A stretch of DNA of 64,000 nt from an uncultured Alistipes sp. (GTDB taxonomy: Bacteria; Bacteroidota; Bacteroidia; Bacteroidales; Rikenellaceae): contig CALUMQ010000001.1 of the NCBI GenBank assembly GCA_944321765.1, forward strand, positions 186,001 through 250,000. Reading direction: 5' to 3'. This document shows, one piece after another, positions 1 to 8,266 of the stretch. The notes under the pieces were generated by a model. The model saw only the letters and a list, made by a program, of their open reading frames with translations. It made no database searches and was not told where the DNA came from. A program made the position numbers and the translations under genes. Each line of letters begins with the position of its first letter. The stretch's first letter is position 1.

Positions 1-246
1 GCCGTGTGGACGCGTGAAAATTGCGTGGTAGTGCGCGACGGCGTGCAGTGCAGCAACTGCAAACGGCACTGCCCCACCGGCGCGATCATGATGGTGCCGC
101 TGGATCCCGGGAAGGCCGATTCGCTGCGCATTCCGACCGTCAACGAGGAGCTCTGCATCGGTTGCGGGGCGTGTGAGAATCTTTGCCCGGCGCGGCCCTT
201 CAGCGCTCTTCATGTCGAGGGACACGAGCGGCACCGCCTGATTTGA
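1..246 (+). CDS. 4Fe-4S dicluster ferredoxin-like protein, C-terminal part
   Basis: This is the end of a gene that begins upstream of the window; the frame is open from base 1. The visible 81 residues hold two cysteine motifs typical of a bacterial 2x[4Fe-4S] ferredoxin fold: CSNCKRHCP and, about 35 residues later, CIGCGACENLCP. Such modules pass electrons between redox partners. The stop lies 22 bases before an iron-sulfur aldo/keto reductase, so the two are probably co-transcribed and may work as an electron-transfer pair. Whether the full protein is a small ferredoxin or the tail of a larger oxidoreductase or quinol-dehydrogenase-type protein cannot be told from this fragment. Confidence 0.85.
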   Translation, partial: AVWTRENCVVVRDGVQCSNCKRHCPTGAIMMVPLDPGKADSLRIPTVNEELCIGCGACENLCPARPFSALHVEGHERHRLI

Positions 247-268
247 CAACGAGAAAGTTTCGAAAACC

Positions 269-1663
269 ATGGATACGAAAGATAAAACCACGAAGGATCC
301 CATCTCGCGGCGCGATTTCCTGAAGATTGTGGGAATCAGTGCCGCCACGACGACGGCGACGCTTGCCGCCGGCTGCAGCGGAGGCTCCGCCACGCGCGGA
401 TCGTCGGCGCAGGGAGAGGTACCCACCGATGCGATGACCTACCGGGTGAATCCGAAAAGCGGCGAACGGGTGTCGCTGCTGGGCTACGGATGCATGCGCT
501 GGCCGACGCTTCCGGCACCGGGCGGTGACGGCAACGTGATCGATCAGGATGCCGTGAATTCGCTGATCGACTACGCCCTGGCTCACGGGGTGAACTATTT
601 CGATACGTCGCCGGTCTACGTGCAGGGATGGTCCGAGAAATCGACGGGTATGGCCCTGAAACGCCATCCTCGCGATAAGTACCTGATCGCCACCAAACTG
701 TCGAACTTCTCGAATTTCACGCGCGAGAATTCGATCGCCATGTACCGGCAGTCGTTCAAGGATCTTCAGGTCGACTATATCGACTACTACCTGCTCCACT
801 CGATCGGTAACGGAGGCATCAAGACCTTCCGGGCGCGCTACATCGACAACGGCATGATCGACTATCTGCTTGAGGAGCGTGCGGCGGGACGCATCCGCAA
901 CCTGGGCTTCTCGTTCCACGGCACGCAGGCCGTTTTTGACGAAGTGCTGGCCATGCACGAGAAGGTTCATTGGGACTTCGTGCAGATTCAGCTCAACTAC
1001 CTTGACTGGCGCCATGCCTCGGGCAACAACGTCCCGGCCGAATACCTTTACGGAGAGCTGGAAAAGCGCGACATTCCGGCGATCATCATGGAGCCGCTGC
1101 TCGGCGGACGCCTCTCGAAGGTCCCCGACCATGTTGCCGCACGTCTCAAGGAGCGGAGTCCGGAGTCGAGTGTAGCTTCGTGGGCGTTCCGTTTCGCCGG
1201 ATCGCCCGAAAAGGTGCTTACGGTGCTGAGCGGCATGACCTACATGGAGCATCTGCAGGACAACCTGCGGACCTACTCGCCGCTGGTGCCGCTGAGCGAT
1301 GACGAACGGCAGTTTCTTTTCGATACGGCGGATCTGATGATGCAGTATCCGACCATTCCGTGCAACGACTGCAAATACTGCATGCCCTGCCCCTACGGAA
1401 TCGACATTCCGGCCATCCTGCTCCATTATAACAAGTGTGTCAACGAAGGCAACGTGCCGCGCGACGGCGAGGATCCCGCCTATCGGAAGGCGCGACGGGC
1501 ATTCCTCGTCGGCTACGACCGCTCGGTGCCGCGGCTTCGCCAGGCGAGCCATTGCATCGGTTGCGAACAGTGCAACCCGCACTGTCCTCAGTCGATCGAC
1601 ATCCCGAAACAACTCCACCGGATCGACGCGTTCGTCGAGAAACTCAAGCAGGAGACGCTCTGA
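269..1663 (+). CDS. Tat-exported aldo/keto reductase with C-terminal 4Fe-4S clusters
   Basis: 464 residues. The N-terminus has a twin-arginine signal (SRRDFLK, residues 13-19) followed by a hydrophobic stretch and a lipobox-like LAAGC (Cys36), so export by Tat and possible lipid anchoring are expected. The middle is an aldo/keto reductase TIM barrel with a catalytic tetrad that can be placed at Asp112, Tyr117, Lys143 and His177. The C-terminal 100 residues carry two cysteine groups, CNDCKYCMPCP (from Cys365) and CIGCEQCNPHCP (from Cys429), which should bind [4Fe-4S] clusters. The substrate is unknown. The preceding ferredoxin-like gene suggests electron input or output through iron-sulfur centres rather than NADPH alone. 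A strong bidirectional terminator follows the stop. Confidence 0.88.
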   Translation: MDTKDKTTKDPISRRDFLKIVGISAATTTATLAAGCSGGSATRGSSAQGEVPTDAMTYRVNPKSGERVSLLGYGCMRWPTLPAPGGDGNVIDQDAVNSLIDYALAHGVNYFDTSPVYVQGWSEKSTGMALKRHPRDKYLIATKLSNFSNFTRENSIAMYRQSFKDLQVDYIDYYLLHSIGNGGIKTFRARYIDNGMIDYLLEERAAGRIRNLGFSFHGTQAVFDEVLAMHEKVHWDFVQIQLNYLDWRHASGNNVPAEYLYGELEKRDIPAIIMEPLLGGRLSKVPDHVAARLKERSPESSVASWAFRFAGSPEKVLTVLSGMTYMEHLQDNLRTYSPLVPLSDDERQFLFDTADLMMQYPTIPCNDCKYCMPCPYGIDIPAILLHYNKCVNEGNVPRDGEDPAYRKARRAFLVGYDRSVPRLRQASHCIGCEQCNPHCPQSIDIPKQLHRIDAFVEKLKQETL

Positions 1664-1682
1664 ACGGTGTGCAAGAGATGAA

Positions 1683-1718
1683 AAACGCCCGGAACCTCAC
1701 TAGAGGTTCCGGGCGTTT
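1683..1718. terminator. bidirectional intrinsic terminator
   Basis: A perfect 16-bp stem (1683-1698 with 1703-1718, loop ACTA), with A-runs at one end and T-runs at the other, lies between the convergent aldo/keto reductase and hexosaminidase genes. It could serve both. Confidence 0.9.
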
Positions 1719-1747
1719 CGTGTGTCGGGGCCGCAGACTCCGGCGTG

Positions 1748-3925
1748 TCATAATTCCGGCTTGACGGCCGGCGCAAGGATCGTGACAAAGGGCGTGCCGT
1801 TGTCGTCACACGTCGAGACGAGCCGCACGGCCTTCACCGGACGCTCGGGATGCAGCACGATCGAGCCCATCTCCAGCTCTCCGGCCCGCTCGAACGAGGT
1901 CCCGTCGTAGGAGACCTCGGCATAACCCGTCGTAATGATCGTTTTGGGCAGTTGCGGATAACCGGTCTGGAGTTTCATCTCGCGGCACCGTACCGGCTCG
2001 TCGAACGTATAGAGAATCCAGTCCTGCTGACGGCAGGCGCGGCGGGTTCGCGTCATGCCCTTGTAGCTGGCGGCGTTCGCGTAGGGGAACTGCCGGCTCT
2101 GGCCCATCGAGGAGGAGATCACGAGCGGCGGCTGAATCGTCCGCCAGTACGAGGCGTCGGCCACATAGGGGCTGCGGGCCGTTTTGTAGCGCGTGAAGAA
2201 GCGGTAGAGATGAGGCTGCGACGTGGCGATCGGCCGCGTGTAGAGATGCTCCTCGTCGGAGCCGTCCACCAGGTAACGGATCTCGCTGCCGTCGTCGGTC
2301 GTGACGGTGAACACTCCGTCGCGATAGACTACCTGCGGCGGGAAGAGTCGGAAGCGGATCTGCATGGCCGCCATGCGGTCGTAATGCTTCGAGCGAAGTT
2401 CGTCGTAATAACGTTCCCACCCTTCGTCGTTGCCGCTCCAGGCGATGCGGCTCAGGGCGCAGACCCTCGGAAAGAGCATGTAGTCGAGATAGTCGGGCTT
2501 CTCGGGCTCGTGAGAGACGTAGATCTCGCTCCAGAAAGCACCTTCCATGCCGACAACGCGATGTTTCTGCTCGTCGGAGAATCCCGCCTTGTCGAGGTCG
2601 AATCCGAAAGTCTTGCGGGCGTCGAAGATCGCGGCCCAGCTGTGTCCGTCCTCATGCTCCGACTGACGCATGTCGAAATAGAAGTACTCGCTCGGCATGA
2701 CAACGGTACAGTATCCCTTTGCCGTGGCGTCGAGGCATGCTTTGGTGTTCTTCCATCCGTAGACGAGGCTCTTGCGGGAGATCTTCCCCGTGCGTATCGC
2801 CTCGTTCCATACGCCGGGATATTTGCCGTGTGCGGCGAGGATTGCGGCCACGCGTTCCATGAAGAGATCCTCCAGCTGATGGGGATCGGTCATTCCGCGC
2901 TGACGCATCAGCGCCTGACAGTCGGGACAGCGGGACCATTGGGTCATGTCGACCTCGTCGCCGCCGACGTGGATGCACTTCGAGGGGAACAGTTCGCAGA
3001 GCTCTCCGAGAATATCATCCAGCAGGGCGTAGTTCTCCTCGCGGGCCACGCACCAGGCCGAGCGATAGTCGTAACCGTTGGTCGAGACCGTGTCGGGCGG
3101 ATAGTTGCAGCGGATTTCGGGCCATACGGAGGCGATGTTGCGGCTGTGGCCCGGGAGATCGATCTCGGGGATGATCTCGATGTTGCGCAGTGCGGCGTAA
3201 CGGATCAGTTCGCGCATCTCGTCCTGGGTGTAATATCCACCGTATTTCTCGTCCCATTTGCCGTAGACGGGACGCACGGGTGAATCTCCTCCGCGGAATC
3301 CTCCGATCTCGGTCAACTCGGGGTGCGAACGGATCTCGATGCGCCACCCCTCGTCGTCGGTGAGGTGAATGTGGAGCTTGTTGATGTTGTGGAAGGCAAG
3401 CAGATCGATGTAGCGCTTCATGTGCGGAGCGTCGATCCACGTGCGGGCTACGTCGATCATCACGCCGCGGTAGGCGAAACGCGGGGCATCCTCGATCGTG
3501 CAGCAAGCGACCTGTGTGCCGACCTGTACGCCGTCACGGGCATAGATGTCGGTGGGCAGGAGCCGGAAAAGCTGCTGCAGGCCGTTGAATACGCCGCCGT
3601 AGGTCGGGGCGTCGATGCGTATGTGGTCCGGAGCAATGTCGAGCGTGTACCCTTCGGCGTCGGGACTTTGAGGGTCAAGATCCGACGGCGAGAGTGTCAA
3701 TACGATGGCGCCGTCGGCCGTGGCTTCGCTGCAGACGGGTACTCCAAGGTATTCGGCGGCATATTGCGCCAGCGGACGCAGCGAGTCGTCGGCGGCGAGA
3801 GCCGATTCTTCGAGGAATACGAACGTCCCCGCATGCGGGGTCATGCGGCCGGGCGCCGGTTGCGCCACAACACCGGAGAGAGCTCCCTGACAGAGGATGA
3901 GGAGCGCGAAAAGTCGGAGTTTCAT
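1748..3925 (-). CDS. beta-N-acetylhexosaminidase, glycoside hydrolase family 20
   Basis: 725 residues with a Sec signal peptide (first ~21 residues, ending VVA-QP). Residues ~30-145 match the GH20b N-terminal domain. From ~150 a GH20 TIM barrel follows, with the hallmark HVGGDEVD at 319-326; Asp323 and Glu324 are the substrate-assisted catalytic pair. The last ~190 residues look like an Ig-like or discoidin-type carbohydrate-binding tail. The enzyme should release terminal GlcNAc/GalNAc from host mucin or N-glycans in the periplasm or at the cell surface, the usual role in gut Bacteroidetes. The gene stands alone, with its own -7 element and a terminator shared with the gene opposite. There is no SusC/SusD pair nearby, so this is not a polysaccharide utilisation locus. 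Confidence 0.93.
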   Translation of the reverse strand: MKLRLFALLILCQGALSGVVAQPAPGRMTPHAGTFVFLEESALAADDSLRPLAQYAAEYLGVPVCSEATADGAIVLTLSPSDLDPQSPDAEGYTLDIAPDHIRIDAPTYGGVFNGLQQLFRLLPTDIYARDGVQVGTQVACCTIEDAPRFAYRGVMIDVARTWIDAPHMKRYIDLLAFHNINKLHIHLTDDEGWRIEIRSHPELTEIGGFRGGDSPVRPVYGKWDEKYGGYYTQDEMRELIRYAALRNIEIIPEIDLPGHSRNIASVWPEIRCNYPPDTVSTNGYDYRSAWCVAREENYALLDDILGELCELFPSKCIHVGGDEVDMTQWSRCPDCQALMRQRGMTDPHQLEDLFMERVAAILAAHGKYPGVWNEAIRTGKISRKSLVYGWKNTKACLDATAKGYCTVVMPSEYFYFDMRQSEHEDGHSWAAIFDARKTFGFDLDKAGFSDEQKHRVVGMEGAFWSEIYVSHEPEKPDYLDYMLFPRVCALSRIAWSGNDEGWERYYDELRSKHYDRMAAMQIRFRLFPPQVVYRDGVFTVTTDDGSEIRYLVDGSDEEHLYTRPIATSQPHLYRFFTRYKTARSPYVADASYWRTIQPPLVISSSMGQSRQFPYANAASYKGMTRTRRACRQQDWILYTFDEPVRCREMKLQTGYPQLPKTIITTGYAEVSYDGTSFERAGELEMGSIVLHPERPVKAVRLVSTCDDNGTPFVTILAPAVKPEL

Positions 3926-3950
3926 CGGGAAATGGATAAAATAGTTTCTT

Positions 3951-3958
3951 ACAAAGGT
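3951..3958 (-). promoter_or_regulatory. -7 element for the GH20 gene
   Basis: On the minus strand this reads TACCTTTG, a full match to the Bacteroidetes TAnnTTTG element, 25 bases before the GH20 start codon. No clear TTTG-type -33 element is seen at the expected spacing. Confidence 0.65.
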
Positions 3959-3980
3959 ACGATTTTTTACACCGAATTGC

Positions 3981-3988
3981 TACCTTTG
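3981..3988 (+). promoter_or_regulatory. -7 element for mazG
   Basis: TACCTTTG matches TAnnTTTG and ends 37 bases before the mazG start codon. It lies only 22 bases from the divergent GH20 -7 element, so the two promoters overlap. Confidence 0.65.
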
Positions 3989-4025
3989 CCGTACGGGATT
4001 TGCTTTCCCGACCAAATTATCAACT

Positions 4026-4802
4026 ATGGAAGACAAACGTTTGCAAGCCACGGCCCGGCTGCTGGAGGTGATGAACACGCTCCGCCGCGAATGCCCCTGG
4101 GACCGCGAGCAGACCTTCGAGTCGTTGCGCAGCAATACGATCGAGGAGACCTACGAACTGGCCGATGCCATCACAGACCACAATCTCGAGGGTATCAAGG
4201 AGGAGCTGGGAGACCTGTTGCTGCATGTGGTGTTCTACTCGAAACTGGGTGAGGAAGAGGGCGCGTTTGATTTTGGAGACGTAGCCAATGCACTGTGTGA
4301 CAAGCTTATCTACCGTCATCCGCATGTCTATGGCGACATTCATGCCAATACGCCGGCCGAGGTGATGGCCAACTGGGAGGCGCTCAAGCTGCGCAAGAAA
4401 CACCGCAAGAGCGGCACGCTGGGCGGGGTTCCGCGGTCGCTTCCGGCGCTGGTCAAGGCCTACCGCATGGGCGAGAAGGCTGCCGGCGCGGGATTCGACT
4501 GGCAGCACAAGGAGGATGTCTGGGACAAGGTGCGCGAGGAGATTTCGGAGGTTGAGGCCGAGATGAAGTCGGGCCGCAAGAACGATCTCGAGGCTGAGTT
4601 CGGCGATCTGTTTTTTGCACTGGTCAATGCGGCACGGCTCTATGGCGTGGATCCCGAATCGGCTCTGGCGCGCACGAACAACAAGTTCATGCGTCGCTTC
4701 AACTACATGGAGGAACATGCTGCCGCCAAGGGACATACGCTCCACGAATTGACACTCGACGAGATGGAGGCCCTGTGGCAGGAGGCCAAAAAGGAGGAAT
4801 AG
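4026..4802 (+). CDS. mazG: nucleoside triphosphate pyrophosphohydrolase MazG
   Basis: 258 residues, the usual length of the two-domain MazG family. It hydrolyses NTPs or dNTPs to the monophosphate plus PPi and is a cytosolic house-cleaning enzyme. Two MazG folds are visible. The N-terminal one holds the metal-binding EETYELADAI and EELGDLLLHVVF helices (about residues 39-75). The C-terminal one holds EEISEVEAEM and EAEFGDLFFALVNAARL. The conserved CPWDREQT-type start of the family (residues 23-30) is present. It starts 37 bases after a TAnnTTTG element and is followed 58 bases later by the carbonic-anhydrase-like gene. Confidence 0.95.
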   Translation: MEDKRLQATARLLEVMNTLRRECPWDREQTFESLRSNTIEETYELADAITDHNLEGIKEELGDLLLHVVFYSKLGEEEGAFDFGDVANALCDKLIYRHPHVYGDIHANTPAEVMANWEALKLRKKHRKSGTLGGVPRSLPALVKAYRMGEKAAGAGFDWQHKEDVWDKVREEISEVEAEMKSGRKNDLEAEFGDLFFALVNAARLYGVDPESALARTNNKFMRRFNYMEEHAAAKGHTLHELTLDEMEALWQEAKKEE

Positions 4803-4860
4803 ACAACAATATCATTATATCAGAGATACCGGGTCGTATTCCGGAAATCGCGAAAAAACT

Positions 4861-5397
4861 ATGGCACTGATCAAAAAAGTTCGCGGGCATGAGCCCGTTG
4901 TTGGAGAAAATACCTTTTTGGCCGAAACCGCCGTACTGCTGGGCGACGTGACGATCGGCCGGGACTGCTCGATCTGGTACAACGCCGTACTGCGCGGCGA
5001 CGTGAACCGTATCGTTATCGGCGACCGAACGAATATCCAGGACGGCGCCGTGCTGCATACCATCTACGACCAGGCGAAGCATCCTTCGCAGACGATTATC
5101 GGCAACGACGTCTCGGTGGGCCACAACGCCACGGTCCATGGAGCCGTCATCGAGGACAACTGCCTGATCGGTATGGGCGCCACGATTCTCGACAATGCCC
5201 ATGTTCCGTCGGGCTGTATCATTGCGGCCGGAGCACTGGTGCTCTCCAATGCCCAACTTGAGCCCAATTCGGTCTATGCCGGTGTCCCGGCACGCAAGGT
5301 CAAGGAGGTTACTCCGGAGCAGCGTGACGAGATCATACGCCGCACGGCCCACGACTACATGCTCTACGCCTCCTGGTATACATCGGAGGAGGAGTAA
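4861..5397 (+). CDS. gamma-carbonic anhydrase family protein (YrdA/PaaY type)
   Basis: 178 residues forming a left-handed beta-helix of hexapeptide repeats (for example IGRDCS, IGNDVS, IEDNCL) with a C-terminal helix, the gamma-class carbonic anhydrase/YrdA architecture. Three histidines placed like the zinc ligands are seen (about His66, His88 and His93, in LHTIYD and VGHNATVHG). Family members act as trimers. Some hydrate CO2, but many have no proven activity. It sits between mazG and a histidine kinase that starts 34 bases after its stop, so transcription may run through. Confidence 0.9.
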   Translation: MALIKKVRGHEPVVGENTFLAETAVLLGDVTIGRDCSIWYNAVLRGDVNRIVIGDRTNIQDGAVLHTIYDQAKHPSQTIIGNDVSVGHNATVHGAVIEDNCLIGMGATILDNAHVPSGCIIAAGALVLSNAQLEPNSVYAGVPARKVKEVTPEQRDEIIRRTAHDYMLYASWYTSEEE

Positions 5398-5431
5398 CAG
5401 CAAAACCTGAACCCATCCAACGAATCGAGCC

Positions 5432-6742
5432 GTGAAACTGCAACCGAAATATGCCGAGGTCGTGCCGAACCTGATGGTCGCTGTGGTGATCAGCCTGGTC
5501 GTCAACTTCTCATACGTGTTGTTGATGCTCGTCGACATGAACAGCGAGAGCCAGCCGCGCCCCGCCTCCCAGAAGGTCATCGAACGGCGTGACGAGGGGG
5601 TTCTTTCGGTGCACCCCGACGGCTATGGATATCTTGTCTACCCGACCGGCGACAGCGTCTATGTGCCGACACAGCGCATGCGGTGGCTGGGGCTTTCGGA
5701 CGGGGACCGGGTGGTGGCCGATCTGGTTCCTCCGCGTCACAGGAAGGGCCATCCGGTTCTGGGAGAGATGCGGTGGCACAATGGCAAGGAGTTCGATTAC
5801 GGCCACCTCTATACGGGCCCGTCGCGGGGTACCGAGTTGATGTTGCAACTCATCTATTATCTGGTTGTCTCGTTCGTCATCCTGTCGATCGTCACCTCCT
5901 CGCGCCACAACTATTCGGTGGGGCGTTTCATCCGCCGGTGCCTGTGGTGCTGCGTTGCGGCCGTCGTGCTGTATTGCCTGGCACCCGTCACGCAGTGGCA
6001 CTCGGGGCGTATCACGCTCAACTTTATGAGCGGACGCATGTTCGACTACCTGTTGCTGCTCAAATGTTCGTTTGCCGTGGTCGCTTCGGTGCTCTACGGA
6101 CGCATCTACGTGCTGATCTCGCAGCGTCAGGCCGTCGTTGTCGAGAACGAGCGCCTCAAGAACGAGAACCTCACCACGCGCTACAACATGCTCGTGGGGC
6201 AGATCAACCCGCACTTCTTCTTCAATTCGCTCAATTCGCTGGCAATGCTCGTGCGCGAGAAGCACGACGAAAAGGCCCTGACCTACATCGACCAACTCTC
6301 CTATACGTTCCGCTACATCATCCAGAACGGCCAGTCGACGCTGATGACCCTCGACGAAGAGTTGAAATTTGCCGAGGCCTACAGCTACCTCTTCAAGATC
6401 CGTTACGCCGACAAGCTCTTTTTCGACGTCGAGGTCGATCCTCGCTACCTGAAGTGGCAGCTGCCGGCGCTCTCCCTGCAGCCGCTGATCGGAAATGCCG
6501 TGAAACACAACACGATCACACGGTCTAAGCCGTTCCACGTTTCGATCCGTACCGAGGACGAGTGGCTTGTGGTGTCTAATCCCAAAATTCCGAAACTCGA
6601 AGCCGAACCGTCGACAGGCATCGGTCTGGAGAACCTCCGCAACCGCTGGATGCTGATTACGGGCCGGACGATCGAGATTCTCGACGACGGCGTGACGTTC
6701 ACCGTGCGCATGCCGCTGCTGAAACCCTCCGAACACCGATGA
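5432..6742 (+). CDS. LytS-type sensor histidine kinase with a Rho-like OB domain outside the membrane
   Basis: 436 residues from a GTG start. Membrane helices are predicted at about 12-34, 135-155, 169-189 and 205-229. After a short coiled coil comes a His_kinase (PF06580-type) domain: phospho-acceptor His261 in INPHFFFNSLNSL, N-box Asn355 in GNAVKH, and glycine box STGIGLENL near 394-402. Residues ~53-119, between the first two helices, read like the cold-shock RNA-binding domain of Rho (GVLSVHPDGYGYL, then DSVYVP, then LGLSDGDRV, then VPP). The positive-inside rule places this segment in the periplasm. The next gene, a LytTR regulator, overlaps the stop by 4 bases and is the obvious partner. 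The ligand is unknown. Kinase assignment is secure; the Rho-like domain rests on motif recognition. Confidence 0.9.
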   Translation: MKLQPKYAEVVPNLMVAVVISLVVNFSYVLLMLVDMNSESQPRPASQKVIERRDEGVLSVHPDGYGYLVYPTGDSVYVPTQRMRWLGLSDGDRVVADLVPPRHRKGHPVLGEMRWHNGKEFDYGHLYTGPSRGTELMLQLIYYLVVSFVILSIVTSSRHNYSVGRFIRRCLWCCVAAVVLYCLAPVTQWHSGRITLNFMSGRMFDYLLLLKCSFAVVASVLYGRIYVLISQRQAVVVENERLKNENLTTRYNMLVGQINPHFFFNSLNSLAMLVREKHDEKALTYIDQLSYTFRYIIQNGQSTLMTLDEELKFAEAYSYLFKIRYADKLFFDVEVDPRYLKWQLPALSLQPLIGNAVKHNTITRSKPFHVSIRTEDEWLVVSNPKIPKLEAEPSTGIGLENLRNRWMLITGRTIEILDDGVTFTVRMPLLKPSEHR

Positions 6743-7518
6743 AAGCACTGATTATCGAAGACGAGACCGCTGCGGCGCTTAACCTGGCGGCGATTCTCAA
6801 ACAGACGGCTCCCGATCTGGAGATCGTTGCGACGCTGGAGAGTGTCGAGGAGAGCGTCGAATGGCTGCGGACGAATCCGCAGCCCGACCTGCTGTTCATG
6901 GACATCCACCTGGCCGACGGCAACTCGCTGCGGATTTTCGACTTTGTGGAGATCACCGCCCCGGTCATCTTCACGACGGCCTACGATCAGTATGCATTGG
7001 AGGCCTTCAAGGTCAACAGCATTGACTACCTGCTCAAACCGATCAAGACCGCCGACGTTGAGCGTGCGCTGACCAAGCTGCGGCGGCTGACGTCGGTCGA
7101 ACGCAGCGATTACGGCCGACGTGTTCAAACGATGGCGGCTGCGGAGCACGGCGGGCATAACGGAAACGAATCGGTCTTTCTGGTGCACGTGCGCGACCGG
7201 ATCATTCCGCTGCACCGTGAGCAGATTGCCTTCTGTTATACGGCCAACGAACGCGTCACGGCCTACGACTATGACGGAACGCAATATCCGCTCAACCGGA
7301 CGCTTGAGATGCTGCAGACTCAACTTCCCGAGGCGGATTTCTTTCGGGCCAACCGGCAGTTCATCATTGCACGCCGCGCGGTAAAGGAGATCGTCGTGTG
7401 GTTCGGCAGCCGGCTGTCGCTGTCGCTGACGGTCGCAACCCCCGAGCGGATCATCATCTCCAAGGCCCGGGTTCCGGAATTCAAGGCCTGGCTGCGGTCG
7501 GTTCACCCGGCCGAATAG
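6739..7518 (+). CDS. LytTR-family response regulator
   Basis: 259 residues. The receiver domain has acidic residues IIEDE near the start, phospho-acceptor Asp55 (LLFMDIHL), and the conserved Thr and Lys (FTTAYD, LLKPIK). The C-terminal third is a LytTR DNA-binding domain (RVTAYDYDGTQYPL, then FFRANRQFIIA), which binds DNA through beta-strands. The ATG overlaps the kinase stop as ATGA, so the two are translationally coupled and form one two-component system. Likely targets are the downstream envelope genes (Spy-like protein, beta-barrel), but that is inference from position. Confidence 0.95.
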   Translation: MKALIIEDETAAALNLAAILKQTAPDLEIVATLESVEESVEWLRTNPQPDLLFMDIHLADGNSLRIFDFVEITAPVIFTTAYDQYALEAFKVNSIDYLLKPIKTADVERALTKLRRLTSVERSDYGRRVQTMAAAEHGGHNGNESVFLVHVRDRIIPLHREQIAFCYTANERVTAYDYDGTQYPLNRTLEMLQTQLPEADFFRANRQFIIARRAVKEIVVWFGSRLSLSLTVATPERIIISKARVPEFKAWLRSVHPAE

Positions 7519-7581
7519 GTGCTTGACCCTGCGGAATCGTCGTTTGACCCGAAACGCGGCTCACAATACTCTGCGTGGCGT

Positions 7582-7589
7582 TATTTTTG
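7582..7589 (+). promoter_or_regulatory. -7 element for the Spy-like gene
   Basis: TATTTTTG matches TAnnTTTG and lies 72 bases before the ATG, giving a leader of about 65 bases. No good -33 element is seen. Confidence 0.55.
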
Positions 7590-7661
7590 TACCACGAACG
7601 GTGCCTTCCGCTTACCGGATCGCTGGATCGGAATAACGAAACCTTTTTAATTTATAAGAGT

Positions 7662-8111
7662 ATGAAAAAGCGAATTATTGTTGTTGCGGCAACCTTGAGT
7701 CTGATTTGTGTAACGGGCGTTCTCGCTCAGGAACCCGCTAAGCCGGCTACGCCTCCCACACCTCCCACCCCGGAACAGATGGCTCAGAAGAAGACCGAGC
7801 GTCTGACCGAACAACTGAACCTCACCGACGACCAGGCCAGCAAGGTATATGACGCATGCCTGAAGCAGTCGAAGGAGCAGCAGGAGCTGTTCAAGAAGAT
7901 GGTTGCGCTTCGCCGCGAGCAGGCCGAGAAGATGAAGTCGATTCTGACCACCGAGCAGTTCATGCAGTGGTCGCAGATGCAGCGTGCGGGCTGGAAGGCG
8001 GGAGCGCACGAACGTCGTCACGATCCCCGGATGATGCCGAAAGGCGACGACAAGAAAGGTGCCGGGACGTCGGGCAAACATCCCCGCAGGGAGCGTGCAG
8101 CACAGGAATAG
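7662..8111 (+). CDS. small periplasmic Spy/DUF4890-like protein
   Basis: 149 residues from the ATG that gives a good signal peptide (MKKRIIVVAA to LAQ at about 22); an in-frame upstream extension to 7575 has no such sense. After a Pro/Thr-rich linker (PATPPTPPTPEQ) comes a helical, charged domain with LTDDQASKVYDACLKQ and a second helix ending ILTTEQFMQW. This resembles the LTxxQ repeats of CpxP/Spy periplasmic chaperone-like proteins and the Bacteroidetes DUF4890 group. The tail is strongly basic. The likely role is envelope stress or barrel-protein folding. It sits between a two-component system and an outer-membrane beta-barrel gene, with its own promoter and terminator. Confidence 0.7.
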   Translation: MKKRIIVVAATLSLICVTGVLAQEPAKPATPPTPPTPEQMAQKKTERLTEQLNLTDDQASKVYDACLKQSKEQQELFKKMVALRREQAEKMKSILTTEQFMQWSQMQRAGWKAGAHERRHDPRMMPKGDDKKGAGTSGKHPRRERAAQE

Positions 8112-8138
8112 CAAATTGCACGGAGGCTCACAGCAGCC

Positions 8139-8172
8139 GGGTGCCGGTCCGGTCGACTGGCACCCTTTTTTT
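8139..8172 (+). terminator. intrinsic terminator after the Spy-like gene
   Basis: An 11-bp stem (8139-8149 with 8155-8165, one G-T pair, 5-base loop) followed by seven T residues. Confidence 0.9.
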
Positions 8173-8216
8173 GTCGTTTCACCCCGAGCGGGCATCGATC
8201 TTTGTATAAAAAGAGT

Positions 8217-8224
8217 TATTTTTG
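8217..8224 (+). promoter_or_regulatory. -7 element for the beta-barrel gene
   Basis: TATTTTTG matches TAnnTTTG, 42 bases before the ATG at 8267 and downstream of the previous gene's terminator. Confidence 0.6.
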
Positions 8225-8266
8225 TGGGAATCAAACCCAAACGGAATCAGAAGAAAAACCATTGAG

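Noticed and set aside
8158..8175. TGGCAC near 8158 as a sigma-54 promoter
   Set aside because: It is the right arm of the Spy-like gene's terminator and is followed only by Ts, with no TTGC at the right spacing.
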